A stretch of DNA of 64,000 bases from Thalassobacterium sedimentorum (GTDB lineage: Bacteria; Verrucomicrobiota; Verrucomicrobiia; Opitutales; Coraliomargaritaceae): positions 1-64,000 of the forward strand of contig NZ_JARXIC010000007.1 of assembly GCF_031127905.1 (NCBI RefSeq), read 5' to 3'. Shown piece by piece: positions 1-9,756 of this stretch. The notes beneath the pieces are model-generated. The model ran no database searches. It was not told where the DNA came from and saw nothing but the letters and a program-made list of their open reading frames with translations. The position numbers and the translations under genes are program-made. Every line of letters starts with the position of its first letter. The first letter of the stretch is position 1.

Positions 1-2
1 GT

Positions 3-83
3 CAAAGTCAGTTCCGCAAAATCGACCTCAGTCACCTATATCCACGCATTACCAAACTCCTTGCATCACCACTCGGATCGTAG
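3..83 (+). CDS. Possible C-terminal end of an upstream gene (partial)
   Basis: Reading frame 3 is open from the window edge and ends at a TAG at 81-83. The last residues would read like KIDLSHLYPRITKLLASPLGS, with ordinary amino-acid composition. It is too short to assign to a family, and frame 2 is also open for about 150 bases, so this is only a guess that an upstream gene ends here. The stretch 84-193 shows nothing clear. Confidence 0.2.
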   Translation, partial: QSQFRKIDLSHLYPRITKLLASPLGS

Positions 84-193
84 ACAACTTGGACACCGTT
101 CAAAATATGGTTATTATAAAAAATAAACGACTCATCTAAAAATCCTGCAAGACTAGTTGTTTTTCAGACAGGCGCCCTTATTGTAAGTAATCA

Positions 194-718
194 ATGAACC
201 ATTATACTTACCAAAAAGCTTTAAAAAACATCTGGAAAGACGCGCTCGCCACATATGAAACCGGTAACCGCGAACCGGACAGCTACTTCGACGCGGGCAC
301 ATTGACGGAACTGGCCTCCCTCGGACTAAATACGATGGATGTATACGACTATGTAGAAGATTTCATCAATCACGGAGAACCTGATTTTGAAAGCTTTCTA
401 ATGGTGTGCGAGGCGCGTCGGGATTATTTTCTGACCGTTCAATCGGGTATGCCTTCTCGCAAAACACTCGATTCCAGCACACTGCCTGCGAAAAAGGAAG
501 AAGCGGTAGGCATTGTCTGGTTGCCTCGCATCATTCCCAAAGCATTCGCAAAACTACGCGGTGAATTACCCGCAGATACCATGTATGGCTGTGGCGGCGA
601 TCGAAAATTTTTCAAAGAAAATAAAATTCATCCCGCAGAGTTCCTGCGCGCCGCTTGGGCCTATGAAGATAACACAAGCAAACTAGTCGATTGGGTACTG
701 GCTCGCAAATCCTCGTAG
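194..718 (+). CDS. DUF5069 domain protein
   Basis: A 174-residue soluble protein with no signal peptide or membrane segment. The C-terminal half (about residues 105-172) has the DUF5069 pattern: a hydrophobic start WLPRIIPKA, then an AKLRGELP stretch, a Cys-Gly-Gly-Asp-Arg followed by FF, and a final LVDWVLA. DUF5069 is a family of unknown function that is common in Verrucomicrobiota. The N-terminal 100 residues are acidic, probably helical, and I do not recognise them. It starts at an ATG preceded by taatca without a good Shine-Dalgarno. The stop lies 40 bp before the glutaredoxin gene on the same strand, so the two are probably cotranscribed. No function can be given. Confidence 0.75.
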   Translation: MNHYTYQKALKNIWKDALATYETGNREPDSYFDAGTLTELASLGLNTMDVYDYVEDFINHGEPDFESFLMVCEARRDYFLTVQSGMPSRKTLDSSTLPAKKEEAVGIVWLPRIIPKAFAKLRGELPADTMYGCGGDRKFFKENKIHPAEFLRAAWAYEDNTSKLVDWVLARKSS

Positions 719-758
719 TTGACAAGTTCCGAAAATCCACCACACAGAGCAAACTACT

Positions 759-1094
759 ATGAAAATCATCGCATACCTAAAACCTACCTGTGGCTGGAGC
801 ATGGGCGTTCGCGCCATCATGAAAAAATACGGCCTAGAATATGAAGACCGTGACATCATCAACAATCCCGATCAATATGCGGAGATGGTTGAAAAATCCG
901 GCCAACCACTGTCTCCATGCGTAGAAATTAACGGCACCATGCTCGCTGATGTCAGCGGCGAAGAAGTCGAGAACTATATGCTAAGCAACGAATTGGTATC
1001 GGAAAATAACACTCAAGCGGATGCCCCCATCAATGCACCCTGCACCGATGAGGAGCACGAGGCAATGCGTTCTAAGACAGTGCGCTTCTTCTAG
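759..1094 (+). CDS. Glutaredoxin-like protein with CGWS active site
   Basis: A 111-residue cytoplasmic thioredoxin-fold protein. The N-terminal beta strand MKIIAYLKP leads into the active-site motif C11-G-W-S14. This is a CxxS (monothiol-type) arrangement, so Cys11 is the only redox cysteine at that site. The expected cis-proline segment follows as LSPCVEING, then a Gly-Glu-Glu helix. Family members reduce mixed disulfides with glutathione or bind Fe-S clusters; which applies here cannot be seen. Residues after about 85 form an unusual polar tail with another Cys in APCTDEEHEAMR, perhaps a resolving or metal-binding residue. It follows the DUF5069 gene by 40 bp. Confidence 0.8.
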   Translation: MKIIAYLKPTCGWSMGVRAIMKKYGLEYEDRDIINNPDQYAEMVEKSGQPLSPCVEINGTMLADVSGEEVENYMLSNELVSENNTQADAPINAPCTDEEHEAMRSKTVRFF

Positions 1095-1155
1095 CCCAAG
1101 AATCCAGCAAGCATGCATCGCTCCTGCCAATGAGCATGCATAGGCCATGGCGCAA

Positions 1156-1216
1156 AGCCCATTGCCTTTTTTGAGCGATTTTTTAAAAAAATCGCTCAAA
1201 AAAGGCTAATTGGGCT
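1156..1216. terminator. Long AT-rich inverted repeat, probably a bidirectional terminator
   Basis: The core arms are gcc-tttttt-gagcga-tttttt (1164-1184) and aaaaaaa-tcgctc-aaaaaa-ggc (1185-1206), an almost perfect 43-nt hairpin. Outer arms agccca (1156-1161) and tgggct (1211-1216) extend it. It is 60-110 bp after the glutaredoxin stop. The A/T blocks on both sides of the GAGCGA core would give U-runs on either strand, which suits a terminator. Confidence 0.65.
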
Positions 1217-1371
1217 CAAATGACGATAAATTCGGCGATTTAAACCGTTATTTGGCGCGAAAAATGGTCTCCATTTGGCTAGATCGGGTAATTTTCCTAG
1301 ACAGCTAACCCCGAGTCACTACTTTGCTGGTTCTTTTTGACTCTAGACATTGGGATTTCTCTCCCTCGATA

Positions 1372-1428
1372 CATCTGTTGCCACTGCCTCGCAACTGGCA
1401 ACAGATGCCGTCCCTAATTTTTTATTTT
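1372..1428 (+). promoter_or_regulatory. Terminator-like hairpin in the gltB leader (possible attenuator)
   Basis: The perfect 12-bp arms catctgttgcca (1372-1383) and tggcaacagatg (1396-1407) enclose a 12-nt loop. A T-rich run (aattttttatttt) follows at 1416-1428, only about 10 nt before the gltB ATG at 1439. A hairpin plus T-run this close to a start codon could attenuate transcription or hide the ribosome site of gltB. It could also simply be the end of an unseen upstream RNA. Confidence 0.5.
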
Positions 1429-1438
1429 ACAGACAGAT

Positions 1439-4400
1439 ATGGACAACACTTATACGCAACCCAAAGCCCAGGGCCTATACGACCCTAAGAATGAACACGA
1501 AAACTGCGGTATCGGCCTGATCGTCGACATGAAGGGCCGTAAATCACACGACATCGTTAAAGGTGCGCTGGAGATTTGCGTCAACCTCGACCACCGTGGT
1601 GGCTGTGGCTGTGATCCAATTACAGGGGACGGCGCAGGCATCTTCATTCAGTTGCCGCATAACTTTTTTAAGAAAGTCTGCCCGACTGAGTGTGGCTTTG
1701 AAGTGCCTGCGGAAGGTGATTACGCGGTCGGCTTCGCCTTCCTCTCGCAAGATGCTGAGGAGCGCGCGCACGAAGAAAAAATCATCGAAGAGATCGTCGT
1801 CGAAGAAGGCCTCAAGATGATCGGCTGGCGCAATGTGCCGGTTCGTAGCGAAATCCTAGGTAAGGCCTCCGCTGCCTGCGAGCCTTGCATGCGTCAGTTC
1901 TTCGTATCGCGCGAATCTGTTGAAGCGGGTCTCGCCTTCGAACGTAAACTCTACATCATCCGCCACCTTTCGACCCACCGCATCCGCTACTCTGGCGAAG
2001 ACGACGATGCGATGTTCTACATCGGTTCGCTCTCGAGCCGCACCATGACCTACAAGGGCATGTTGACTACGGAGCAGCTCGAGACCTACTTCCCAGACCT
2101 GTCCGACGAAGCCATGGATTCTGCGCTGGCGCTGACGCACTCGCGTTTCTCGACCAACACTTTCCCGAGCTGGCCTCGCGCACAGCCTTTCCGCTTCCTT
2201 TGCCACAATGGTGAGATCAATACTGTGCGCGGCAATGAAAACTGGCTGCACGCCCGCGAAATGCAACTGGCCAGCGAAGTATTTGGCGATGACCTTAAGA
2301 AGATTCTGCCAATCATCCGTGAAGACGGCTCCGATTCCCAGAAATTCGACAACTGCTTAGAGTTCTTAGTACTGTCTGGCCGTAGCTTAGCACATGCCAT
2401 GATGATGATGATTCCCGAGCCTTGGGAACGCCACAAGAGCATGCCACAATACAAGCGCGACTTCTATGAGTTCCACGCCTGCATGATGGAGCCTTGGGAT
2501 GGTCCTGCTTCGATGGCGATGTCCGACGGCGTGCAAGTCGGCGCGACGCTCGACCGCAATGGTCTGCGTCCTTCGCGCTACTATGTAACTGCCGACGACA
2601 AGGTCATTCTAGCTTCCGAAGTGGGCGTTTTGGAAGGCATCGAGCCTAAGAACGTAGTCAAGAAAGGCCGCTTGGAGCCAGGTCGCATGTTCCTAATCGA
2701 CATGGAAAAAGGTCGCATCGTAGGCGACGAAGAGCTGAAAGAGCAAATCGCCTCCGAGCAACCTTATGGCCAATGGCTCAAGGAAAACCTCGTCAATTCC
2801 GAAGACCTCCCCCCTGCTGAAGGCATGGTGGAAGATGACTTCGAGACGCTCGAAACTCGCCAAAAAGCTTTTGGCTACACCTTTGAAGACATGCGCTTCA
2901 TTCTGGCCCCCAGTGCGGAATCGGGCAAGCAACCGCTCGGCTCCATGGGCAACGATGCGCCACTGGCGGTGCTGTCGGATCAGCCGCAGCTACTGTATAA
3001 TTACTTCAAGCAACTCTTCGCGCAGGTCACCAATCCACCGATTGACCCCATCCGCGAAGAATTAGTCACTGCCAGCGTCAGCTTTGTGGGCTCCGAAAGC
3101 GATCTCACTCGCCCCGGCCCTGACAGCTGCCGCATGATCAAATATGAATCTCCTCTGATCGACCGTCGCCAACTGGCACAGCTGCGCAACATCGACCTGT
3201 CAGGTTTCAAATCCAGTCGACTACCAATTACTTTCGAAGCGGCTGAAGGCGGCCTCGACGCGGGACACAACAGCATTTCCGAGCCTCGCATCTCCGGCAA
3301 GGGTCTGGAAGCGGCACTGGAGCAACTCTTCGAAAATGCGGACGCTGCCATCCGTGATGGTGTCAACATCCTCATCCTTTCCGACCGCAAGATTGGCCCG
3401 AAGAAGGCGCCGATCCCTGCACTGCTTGCTGTGGCGGGTCTCCACCACCACCTCGTTCGTCAAGGCACACGCACTCGCGTTTCGATCGTGCTGGAATCGG
3501 GTGAGCCACGCGAAGTGCATCACTTCGCGCTACTGCTAGGCTATGGCGCTGACGTGATCAACCCCTACATCGCACTGGAAACCGTTCGCCACTTGGTCGA
3601 GCGCGGCGATGTCAAGGTCGACGCTGACAAAGCATGCCAAAACTTCCTTAAGGCCAACCTCAACGGTGTGATCAAGACCATGTCCAAGATGGGCATCTCG
3701 ACGGTCGCATCCTACCGCGGCGCGCAGATCTTTGAAGCCATTGGCCTCAACGAATCCGTCATCGAGAAGTATTTCACTAAGACCGCGACTCGCATCGAAG
3801 GCATTGGCCTCCCATGCATCGCAAAAGAGACACACTCACGCCACCGCAAGGCCTTCGCACCACGCGACGACGAGCGCGGCGATGCGCTCGACACTGGTGG
3901 TATCTACCAATGGCGTGCCGGCGGCGAACGCCACCTCTTCAACCCGATCACCATTCACAAGCTGCAAATGGCGACTCGTTTTGGCGATTACGGCGTATTC
4001 AAAGAATACTCCAACGTCATCAACGACCAGTCCAAGGAGATGTTCACCATCCGCGGCTTGATGGACTTCAAGTTCGACGAGTCCAAGGCGATCCCGATCG
4101 AAGAAGTCGAGCCGATCGAAGCCATCATGAAGCGCTTCAAGACAGGCGCGATGTCCTACGGTTCGATCTCCAAGGAAGCCCACGAAGCCATCGCGATCGC
4201 GATGAATCGCATCGGTGGTCGCTCTAACACCGGTGAAGGTGGCGAAGATCCCGATCGTTTCACTCCGGATGCAAACGGTGACAGCCGTCGCTCTGCGATC
4301 AAGCAAGTCGCTTCCGGACGTTTCGGCGTGACCAGCCACTACTTGGTCAACTCCGATGAAATTCAGATTAAGATCGTCCAAGGCGCGAAGCCTGGCGAAG

Positions 4401-6085
4401 GGGGCGAACTGCCCGGCCACAAGGTGCTACCGCAAATCGCCAAGACTCGCGGCACCACTCCTGGCGTGGGACTCATCTCCCCTCCTCCGCACCACGACAT
4501 TTACTCGATCGAGGATTTGGCGGAGCTGATCCACGACTTGAAGAACTCCAACGTCAAAGCACGTGTCAACGTGAAGCTGGTATCCGAAGTCGGTGTCGGC
4601 ACCATTGCTGCGGGTGTGGCCAAGGCCAAGGCCGACGTCATCCTCGTTTCTGGTTACGACGGCGGCACAGGTGCTTCGCCTCGCTCTTCCATCCAGCACG
4701 CAGGTGCCCCATGGGAGCTCGGCCTCGCTGAAACCAATCAAACATTGCTGCTCAACGACCTACGCTCTCGCGTGGTGGTTGAAACCGACGGCCAGCTCAA
4801 GACAGGCCGCGACGTCGCGATCGCTTGTTTGCTCGGCGCGGAAGAATTCGGCTTTGCCACCACCGCACTGGTTGCACTCGGTTGCCTGATGATGCGTGTT
4901 TGCCACAAGAACACTTGCCCGGTCGGTGTCGCGACTCAGAACCCTGAACTGCGCAAGAAGTTTAACGGCGATGCAGAAGCCGTGGTCAACTTCATGAAGT
5001 TCATCGCTGAAGAAATCCGCGAAACCATGGCGAAGCTCGGCTTCCGCACCATCAACGAAATGGTCGGCCGCGTGGACAAACTCGAAATGCGCCAAGCCAT
5101 CGACCACTGGAAGGCCAAGGGACTCGACTACAGCAAGATTCTCTACCGTCCGGACGTAGGTCCAGAAGTCGGCACTTACTGCCAAATGAAGCAAGATCAC
5201 CTGCTCGACCGTTCGCTCGACATGCGCGAGATCCTCGAGCAAGCGCAACCTGCGATTCAAGAAGGCAAGCCAGTCGAAATCAACCTACCGATCGTGAACA
5301 TCAATCGCGTGGTCGGCACCATCACCGGCGCCGAAATCTCACGCAAGTATGGCGCAGAAGGGCTGCCGGAAGATACTGTAAAGGTCAACCTCACCGGTTC
5401 TGCAGGTCAATCACTCGGCGCATTCTGCCCGAAGGGTATGACCTTCACCGTGACAGGTGACACCAACGACTATCTGGGCAAAGGCCTCTCCGGCGCAAAG
5501 ATCGTGGTGCGCCCCGATCCGGAATCCTCATTCGTCGCACACGAAAACATCATCACAGGTAATGTTTGCTTCTATGGCGCCACCAAGGGTGAAGCCTATG
5601 TTGCAGGTATGGCCGGTGAACGTTTCTGCGTGCGTAACTCAGGTGTCGAAGCAGTCGTCGAAGGCGTGGGTGACCACGCACTCGAATACATGACAGGCGG
5701 CATGGTCATCAACCTCGGCACGACCGGCCGTAACCTCGGCGCTGGTATGTCCGGCGGTGTGGCTTACGTCTACGACGAGGCAGGCGATTTTGTTCAAAAC
5801 CGCTTGAATCCCGACATGGTCAACGTCTATCAGCTGATCGAATGCGGCGACGAGGAAATGAACCTGATCAAAGCCAAGATCGAGAAGCATGTCGCTTACA
5901 CCGGTTCCAAACGCGGACAAAGCATCCTCGACGACTGGCCCGAATCGGCAGGTAAGTTCCTCAAGATTCTACCACAGGACTACGAGCGCGTGTTACAAGC
6001 CGTCAAACGCGCCGAAGAGCGTGGCCTCGCAGGCGACGACGCAGTCCAAGCCGCATTCGAAGAAAACGTGAAAGCCGGTCACTAA
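1439..6085 (+). CDS. gltB: Glutamate synthase, large (alpha) subunit
   Basis: A 1548-residue protein, full length for bacterial GltB. With GltD it makes two glutamates from glutamine and 2-oxoglutarate, the GOGAT half of ammonia assimilation in the cytoplasm. The N-terminal class II amidotransferase domain (about 23-430) starts with the catalytic cysteine C23 (ENC23GIG); the first 22 residues would be a propeptide that is removed. A central domain is followed by the FMN-binding synthase domain (about 820-1200), with [15 protein letters not shown] and the cluster-binding C1149-x5-C1155-x4-C1160 for a 3Fe-4S centre. The C-terminal GXGXG beta-helix occupies about 1270-1500. The ATG at 1439 places C23 correctly. 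gltD follows after 44 bp, so the two form an operon. Confidence 0.97.
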   Translation: MDNTYTQPKAQGLYDPKNEHENCGIGLIVDMKGRKSHDIVKGALEICVNLDHRGGCGCDPITGDGAGIFIQLPHNFFKKVCPTECGFEVPAEGDYAVGFAFLSQDAEERAHEEKIIEEIVVEEGLKMIGWRNVPVRSEILGKASAACEPCMRQFFVSRESVEAGLAFERKLYIIRHLSTHRIRYSGEDDDAMFYIGSLSSRTMTYKGMLTTEQLETYFPDLSDEAMDSALALTHSRFSTNTFPSWPRAQPFRFLCHNGEINTVRGNENWLHAREMQLASEVFGDDLKKILPIIREDGSDSQKFDNCLEFLVLSGRSLAHAMMMMIPEPWERHKSMPQYKRDFYEFHACMMEPWDGPASMAMSDGVQVGATLDRNGLRPSRYYVTADDKVILASEVGVLEGIEPKNVVKKGRLEPGRMFLIDMEKGRIVGDEELKEQIASEQPYGQWLKENLVNSEDLPPAEGMVEDDFETLETRQKAFGYTFEDMRFILAPSAESGKQPLGSMGNDAPLAVLSDQPQLLYNYFKQLFAQVTNPPIDPIREELVTASVSFVGSESDLTRPGPDSCRMIKYESPLIDRRQLAQLRNIDLSGFKSSRLPITFEAAEGGLDAGHNSISEPRISGKGLEAALEQLFENADAAIRDGVNILILSDRKIGPKKAPIPALLAVAGLHHHLVRQGTRTRVSIVLESGEPREVHHFALLLGYGADVINPYIALETVRHLVERGDVKVDADKACQNFLKANLNGVIKTMSKMGISTVASYRGAQIFEAIGLNESVIEKYFTKTATRIEGIGLPCIAKETHSRHRKAFAPRDDERGDALDTGGIYQWRAGGERHLFNPITIHKLQMATRFGDYGVFKEYSNVINDQSKEMFTIRGLMDFKFDESKAIPIEEVEPIEAIMKRFKTGAMSYGSISKEAHEAIAIAMNRIGGRSNTGEGGEDPDRFTPDANGDSRRSAIKQVASGRFGVTSHYLVNSDEIQIKIVQGAKPGEGGELPGHKVLPQIAKTRGTTPGVGLISPPPHHDIYSIEDLAELIHDLKNSNVKARVNVKLVSEVGVGTIAAGVAKAKADVILVSGYDGGTGASPRSSIQHAGAPWELGLAETNQTLLLNDLRSRVVVETDGQLKTGRDVAIACLLGAEEFGFATTALVALGCLMMRVCHKNTCPVGVATQNPELRKKFNGDAEAVVNFMKFIAEEIRETMAKLGFRTINEMVGRVDKLEMRQAIDHWKAKGLDYSKILYRPDVGPEVGTYCQMKQDHLLDRSLDMREILEQAQPAIQEGKPVEINLPIVNINRVVGTITGAEISRKYGAEGLPEDTVKVNLTGSAGQSLGAFCPKGMTFTVTGDTNDYLGKGLSGAKIVVRPDPESSFVAHENIITGNVCFYGATKGEAYVAGMAGERFCVRNSGVEAVVEGVGDHALEYMTGGMVINLGTTGRNLGAGMSGGVAYVYDEAGDFVQNRLNPDMVNVYQLIECGDEEMNLIKAKIEKHVAYTGSKRGQSILDDWPESAGKFLKILPQDYERVLQAVKRAEERGLAGDDAVQAAFEENVKAGH

Positions 6086-6129
6086 GCCGCCCTCACCTTC
6101 ACACTTAAACACCTTCACACTTATACATT

Positions 6130-7617
6130 ATGGGTAAAGCAACTGGATTTATGGAATTCGAGCGCAAGACGATTGCGAATCGTCCGCCACTCGAACGCGT
6201 CAAGGACTGGGATGAAATTCACGAACACTTCGACGAAGAAAAAGTACAGACACAGGGCGCGCGTTGCATGGACTGCGGCACGCCTTACTGTCACACAGGC
6301 ATGACACTGGCCAACATGGCGAGCGGATGCCCCGTCAACAACCTCATCCCCGAGTTCAACGACCTCGTTTATCAAGGCAAGTGGCAGGACGCTTACGAGC
6401 GCTTGATGAAGACCAATAACTTCCCCGAATTCACCGGCCGCGTCTGCCCCGCACCTTGCGAAGGCTCTTGCGTGCTCGGTGTGATCGAGCCCCCTGTCAC
6501 CATTAAGGACATCGAGTGCTCCATCATCGACAAAGCTTGGAACGAAGGTTGGGTCACCCCCACACCTCCCAAAGAGCGCACCGGCAAGAAGATCGCAGTC
6601 GTCGGCTCTGGCCCTGCAGGTCTTGCAGCCGCGGATCAGCTCAACAAGGCCGGACACCTCGTTACCATCTTCGAACGTGCCGACCGCCCAGGCGGCCTAC
6701 TCATGTATGGTATCCCCAACATGAAGCTGGAGAAGCAAGTGGTCACACGCCGCACCCAGCTAATGGAGGCTGAAGGTGTCGTGATCAAATGTGGTGTTGA
6801 AATCGGCAAAGACATTCCAGCCAAGCAATTGATGGAAGAGTTCGACTCTGTCGTACTTTGCTGCGGTGCCACCAAGCCACGTGACCTTCCGATCGAAGGT
6901 CGCGAGCTGACCAACATCCGCTTCGCCATGGAGTTCCTCGGGCCCAACACCAAGGAGCTTTGGGACATCAAGGACGGCAAGTCCGAGCAATTCACCGAAC
7001 TCGCCAAGGGCAAGAATGTTGTGATCATCGGCGGTGGCGACACTGGCACTGACTGCGTGGGCACATCACTGCGCCACGGCTGCAAGAGCGTCACTCAACT
7101 CGAGATCATGCCCAAGCCTCCTACCGAGCGTGCACCCAACAACCCATGGCCCGAATGGCCCAAGACTTACAAGATGGACTACGGCCAAGAAGAGGCTGCA
7201 GAGATCCAAGGCGAAGACCCACGCCAATACCTCGTCACCTCAAGCAAGTTTGAAGGCGATGAAGAAGGCAAGGTCAAGGGCGTGCACATCCACAACATCG
7301 AGTGGACCAACGACAACGGCCGCTTCATTCCTAAGAAAGTCGAAGGCAGCGAGCGTGTACTCGAAGCCGAACTCGTGCTCCTTGCAATGGGCTTCCTCGG
7401 TCCTGAAGCAACGATTGCCGAAGAGCTCGGCCTCGACCTCGACGCCCGCTCCAATGTGAAAGCAGACTACGGCACATTCAAAACCAACATCGAAGGTGTC
7501 TTCGCTGCAGGTGATATGCGTCGCGGGCAATCGCTCATCGTGTGGGCCATCAACGAAGGCCGCGCCGTCGCACGCGAGTGCGATAAGTTCCTAATGGGCA
7601 GCACCAAGCTTCCATAA
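6130..7617 (+). CDS. gltD: Glutamate synthase, small (beta) subunit
   Basis: A 495-residue protein that passes electrons from NADPH through FAD and 4Fe-4S clusters to GltB. The N-terminal cysteine-rich region shows [10 protein letters not shown], then CPVNNLIP and CPAPCEGSC, the usual ligands for two 4Fe-4S clusters. The FAD-binding motif [15 protein letters not shown] begins near residue 157 and the NAD(P)H-binding [12 protein letters not shown] near 300. The C-terminal FAD segment is [13 protein letters not shown]. Length is normal. The gene follows gltB and is closed by a terminator at 7654-7686. The upstream sequence cacttatacatt has no Shine-Dalgarno, so translation may depend on coupling to gltB. 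Confidence 0.97.
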   Translation: MGKATGFMEFERKTIANRPPLERVKDWDEIHEHFDEEKVQTQGARCMDCGTPYCHTGMTLANMASGCPVNNLIPEFNDLVYQGKWQDAYERLMKTNNFPEFTGRVCPAPCEGSCVLGVIEPPVTIKDIECSIIDKAWNEGWVTPTPPKERTGKKIAVVGSGPAGLAAADQLNKAGHLVTIFERADRPGGLLMYGIPNMKLEKQVVTRRTQLMEAEGVVIKCGVEIGKDIPAKQLMEEFDSVVLCCGATKPRDLPIEGRELTNIRFAMEFLGPNTKELWDIKDGKSEQFTELAKGKNVVIIGGGDTGTDCVGTSLRHGCKSVTQLEIMPKPPTERAPNNPWPEWPKTYKMDYGQEEAAEIQGEDPRQYLVTSSKFEGDEEGKVKGVHIHNIEWTNDNGRFIPKKVEGSERVLEAELVLLAMGFLGPEATIAEELGLDLDARSNVKADYGTFKTNIEGVFAAGDMRRGQSLIVWAINEGRAVARECDKFLMGSTKLP

Positions 7618-7653
7618 AAAGGAGTTAGGAGCTAGCGCTAAATCATTATAAAA

Positions 7654-7686
7654 GGCCGCAACTCATCAGAGCTGCGGTCTTTTTTG
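7654..7686 (+). terminator. Intrinsic terminator after gltD
   Basis: The stem ggccgca / tgcggtc (7654-7660 with 7673-7679, including a G-T pair) has a 12-nt loop and is followed by a run of seven T. It lies 37 bp after the gltD stop and ends the gltBD transcript. Confidence 0.85.
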
Positions 7687-7906
7687 TATCAACGCAGGGA
7701 GCAACTAGTAACGATGCCTTGGTCACCCACCGTATAAAATGACGCCTGTTACTCCGTGGACGTATCCCATGCGAGGTGATCAATCGCTTGAATCATCATA
7801 CCTCCAATAGGTGAAGCCAACAGCTCATCGATTTTCGCGTAGACACACACCAACACCCCCAAATTCCCACCTTGCCAATACCACGCTTCGCAGCTTCCAT
7901 GCCCCC

Positions 7907-8734
7907 ATGTCAGGACGATTCAGATCCGAGTGCCGACGCATCATCTTCCAATCCACACGATGGGATGAGAAGGCCTTCGATATCGTGCTCATACTCGCCA
8001 TCTTGTTCAGTGTAGGCATCGTACTCTGGGAAAGTCTTCCCAGTCTCTCGGCAGATGTAAGACAAAAACTGTATATCATAGAATGGTTGATCACTGCATT
8101 ATTTACTGCTGAATACGCCCTACGACTGTATGTTTCAGAGCGACCAGCACGCTATAGTCGCAGTTTCTTCGGCATCATCGATCTACTCGCACTTCTGCCA
8201 AGCTACATTGATCTACTACTCCCAGGTGCCCACTATTTGATGCTGCTGCGAGTATTGAGGGTGCTACGAATCTTTCGAGTGCTTAAACTCGCGAAGTATA
8301 TCGGCGAAGCTAATCTACTGATGCGAGCCATGCGCGCTTCGGCACGTAAAATAGCAGTCTTTATTTTTGCTGTGCTCAACTTAGTGCTAATCCTCGGATC
8401 ACTCATGTATCTGATTGAAGGTAGCGAACACGGATTCACCAGTATCCCTAAAAGCGTCTATTGGGCAGTCGTCACTCTGACCACTGTAGGCTATGGAGAC
8501 ATCTCCCCGCAAACTCCGATGGGACAGTTTTTCGCCTCTATCATCATGATCATCGGCTATGGCATTATCGCCGTACCGACAGCAATCGTCACCGCAGAAA
8601 TGACACATCCACGCCCTCGATCCCCAAACACTGACTGTATCTGCCCTGCCTGCGGATGGGAAAATCACGACAACGATGCCACTTTCTGCAAGGTTTGCGG
8701 AGATAAGCTCCCCAATTCACAGGATCACACATAA
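7907..8734 (+). CDS. Voltage-gated-type potassium channel (ion transporter family) with zinc-ribbon tail
   Basis: A 275-residue inner-membrane protein of the six-transmembrane cation-channel family. S1 begins near [16 protein letters not shown], and an Arg-rich S4 follows: [15 protein letters not shown]. The pore helix leads to the K+ selectivity filter TTVGYGD. After S6 the cytoplasmic tail holds two CxxC pairs, CPAC...CKVC, 15 residues apart, a likely zinc ribbon. The frame is open upstream to a GTG at 7811, which would add 32 residues; the ATG at 7907 ([11 protein letters not shown]) gives the usual family N-terminus and is preferred, though neither has a good Shine-Dalgarno. It probably conducts K+ in response to membrane potential. 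It stands alone after the gltBD terminator. Confidence 0.88.
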   Translation: MSGRFRSECRRIIFQSTRWDEKAFDIVLILAILFSVGIVLWESLPSLSADVRQKLYIIEWLITALFTAEYALRLYVSERPARYSRSFFGIIDLLALLPSYIDLLLPGAHYLMLLRVLRVLRIFRVLKLAKYIGEANLLMRAMRASARKIAVFIFAVLNLVLILGSLMYLIEGSEHGFTSIPKSVYWAVVTLTTVGYGDISPQTPMGQFFASIIMIIGYGIIAVPTAIVTAEMTHPRPRSPNTDCICPACGWENHDNDATFCKVCGDKLPNSQDHT

Positions 8735-8786
8735 TACGCTGACATAGACTCAATGAGTAACATTTCTCTGAATTCCATCATCAGCT

Positions 8787-9554
8787 ATGCAGCTTGCCAC
8801 TCAGGGATATCACCGTTTCAATCAAAGCGTGAACTTAACAAGCCCCAATACCATTCAATACGTCTTCAGGCTCGGACAAGAAGAATTGGTTTTTACAATT
8901 AAAACAGATCAAAATGCGCTTGAAGGTCACACAGCCGCAGTCGGCTCAAAATACTACCCGTCGTGGACCAAACTATCCTCAAACCAATGCCCCAATTGCC
9001 CCCTCAAGACAACTGAATGTAAATATTGTCCCGCCGCAATACGCGTGCACGAAGTCTTAAGCACTTTCAAGACCTTCGCATCTTTCGAAAAGATTGACCT
9101 CAGTGTGGTGACCCATCGCCGTATCTTTCATCAACAATGTGACCTACAAAGCGCACTCAATTCCATGCTGGGTCTACAAATGGCAACTAGTGGCTGCCCA
9201 ATATTGGAAAAGCTACGTATCATGGCCAACTTCCATATGCCCTTTTGTTCTTTCGCTGAAACGCTGTACCGCACGGTCAGCGCATACCTGACGCAACAAT
9301 TTTTCGTCGACCAAGAAGGCGGTGATGCAGATTGGAAGCTGAATGAACTCAAAGCTTTCTACCAACAGCTTGAAATTTTGAATCGAGCCTTTTCGCATCG
9401 GATCAAAGTCATTGAAGAAAATGATGCCGTATCCAATGCCATTATTATGTTTTTCTCCGCATCCATCGTGGTCGCTGATGCCATTGATGACGGTCTGGCT
9501 GAATACAAAGACTACTTCACCGGAAAAAGCGCTCAAGCGCCATTGGACCAATAA
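8787..9554 (+). CDS. DUF6901-like protein with CxxC motifs
   Basis: A 255-residue soluble protein with no signal peptide. The N-terminal part is a small beta domain. Then comes a cysteine group CPNCPLKTTECKYC (C-x2-C-x6-C-x2-C), which may bind a metal or Fe-S cluster. The rest is mainly helical, with the conserved stretches GLQMATSGCP, then MPFCSFAETLYR and a YLTQQFF segment. I remember this pattern as the family annotated DUF6901, but cannot check the number. No function is known. It lies 52 bp after the channel gene on the same strand, so the two may share a transcript. A 10-bp hairpin follows at 9579-9610. Confidence 0.7.
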   Translation: MQLATQGYHRFNQSVNLTSPNTIQYVFRLGQEELVFTIKTDQNALEGHTAAVGSKYYPSWTKLSSNQCPNCPLKTTECKYCPAAIRVHEVLSTFKTFASFEKIDLSVVTHRRIFHQQCDLQSALNSMLGLQMATSGCPILEKLRIMANFHMPFCSFAETLYRTVSAYLTQQFFVDQEGGDADWKLNELKAFYQQLEILNRAFSHRIKVIEENDAVSNAIIMFFSASIVVADAIDDGLAEYKDYFTGKSAQAPLDQ

Positions 9555-9578
9555 ACGCCTTACCGAGTCGTTGACCTC

Positions 9579-9610
9579 GCTGGAAGCCACTATCATAGCC
9601 GGCTTCCAGC
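9579..9610 (+). terminator. Strong hairpin after the DUF6901-like gene
   Basis: The arms gctggaagcc (9579-9588) and ggcttccagc (9601-9610) form a perfect 10-bp stem with a 12-nt loop, 24 bp after the stop. There is no T-run after it on either strand, so it may be a weak terminator or an RNA-stabilising 3' structure. Confidence 0.5.
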
Positions 9611-9756
9611 ATATCCATTCATTCAGCAAGCAATCCAGCTCGTAAATGGAACTCCGACAAAATACCCCTTACAGAGCCTTGATGCCGACAGTTTTTTCAT
9701 GTAGACAGAAGGATTCATCAGACAATTAACGAAACCAACGAGTCAATCACTCACTT

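Larger units (their letters stand above)
1095..1438. other. Intergenic region and gltBD leader
   Basis: A 344-bp gap without a convincing gene. It holds a long AT-rich hairpin (1156-1216) and a second hairpin with a T-run (1372-1428), listed separately. The gltBD promoter must lie between them or upstream, but no convincing -35/-10 pair was found. The bases TTGACT near 1337 are the only hexamer that stands out. Confidence 0.6.

Noticed and set aside
1337-1342. TTGACT as a -35 box for gltBD
   Set aside because: No acceptable -10 box occurs 16-19 bp downstream, so it was not listed as a promoter.
3836-4420. 194-residue open frame on the minus strand inside gltB
   Set aside because: It is fully inside gltB, which has a complete family match, and the frame is open only because of the biased codons of the real gene. 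The translation has no recognisable motif.
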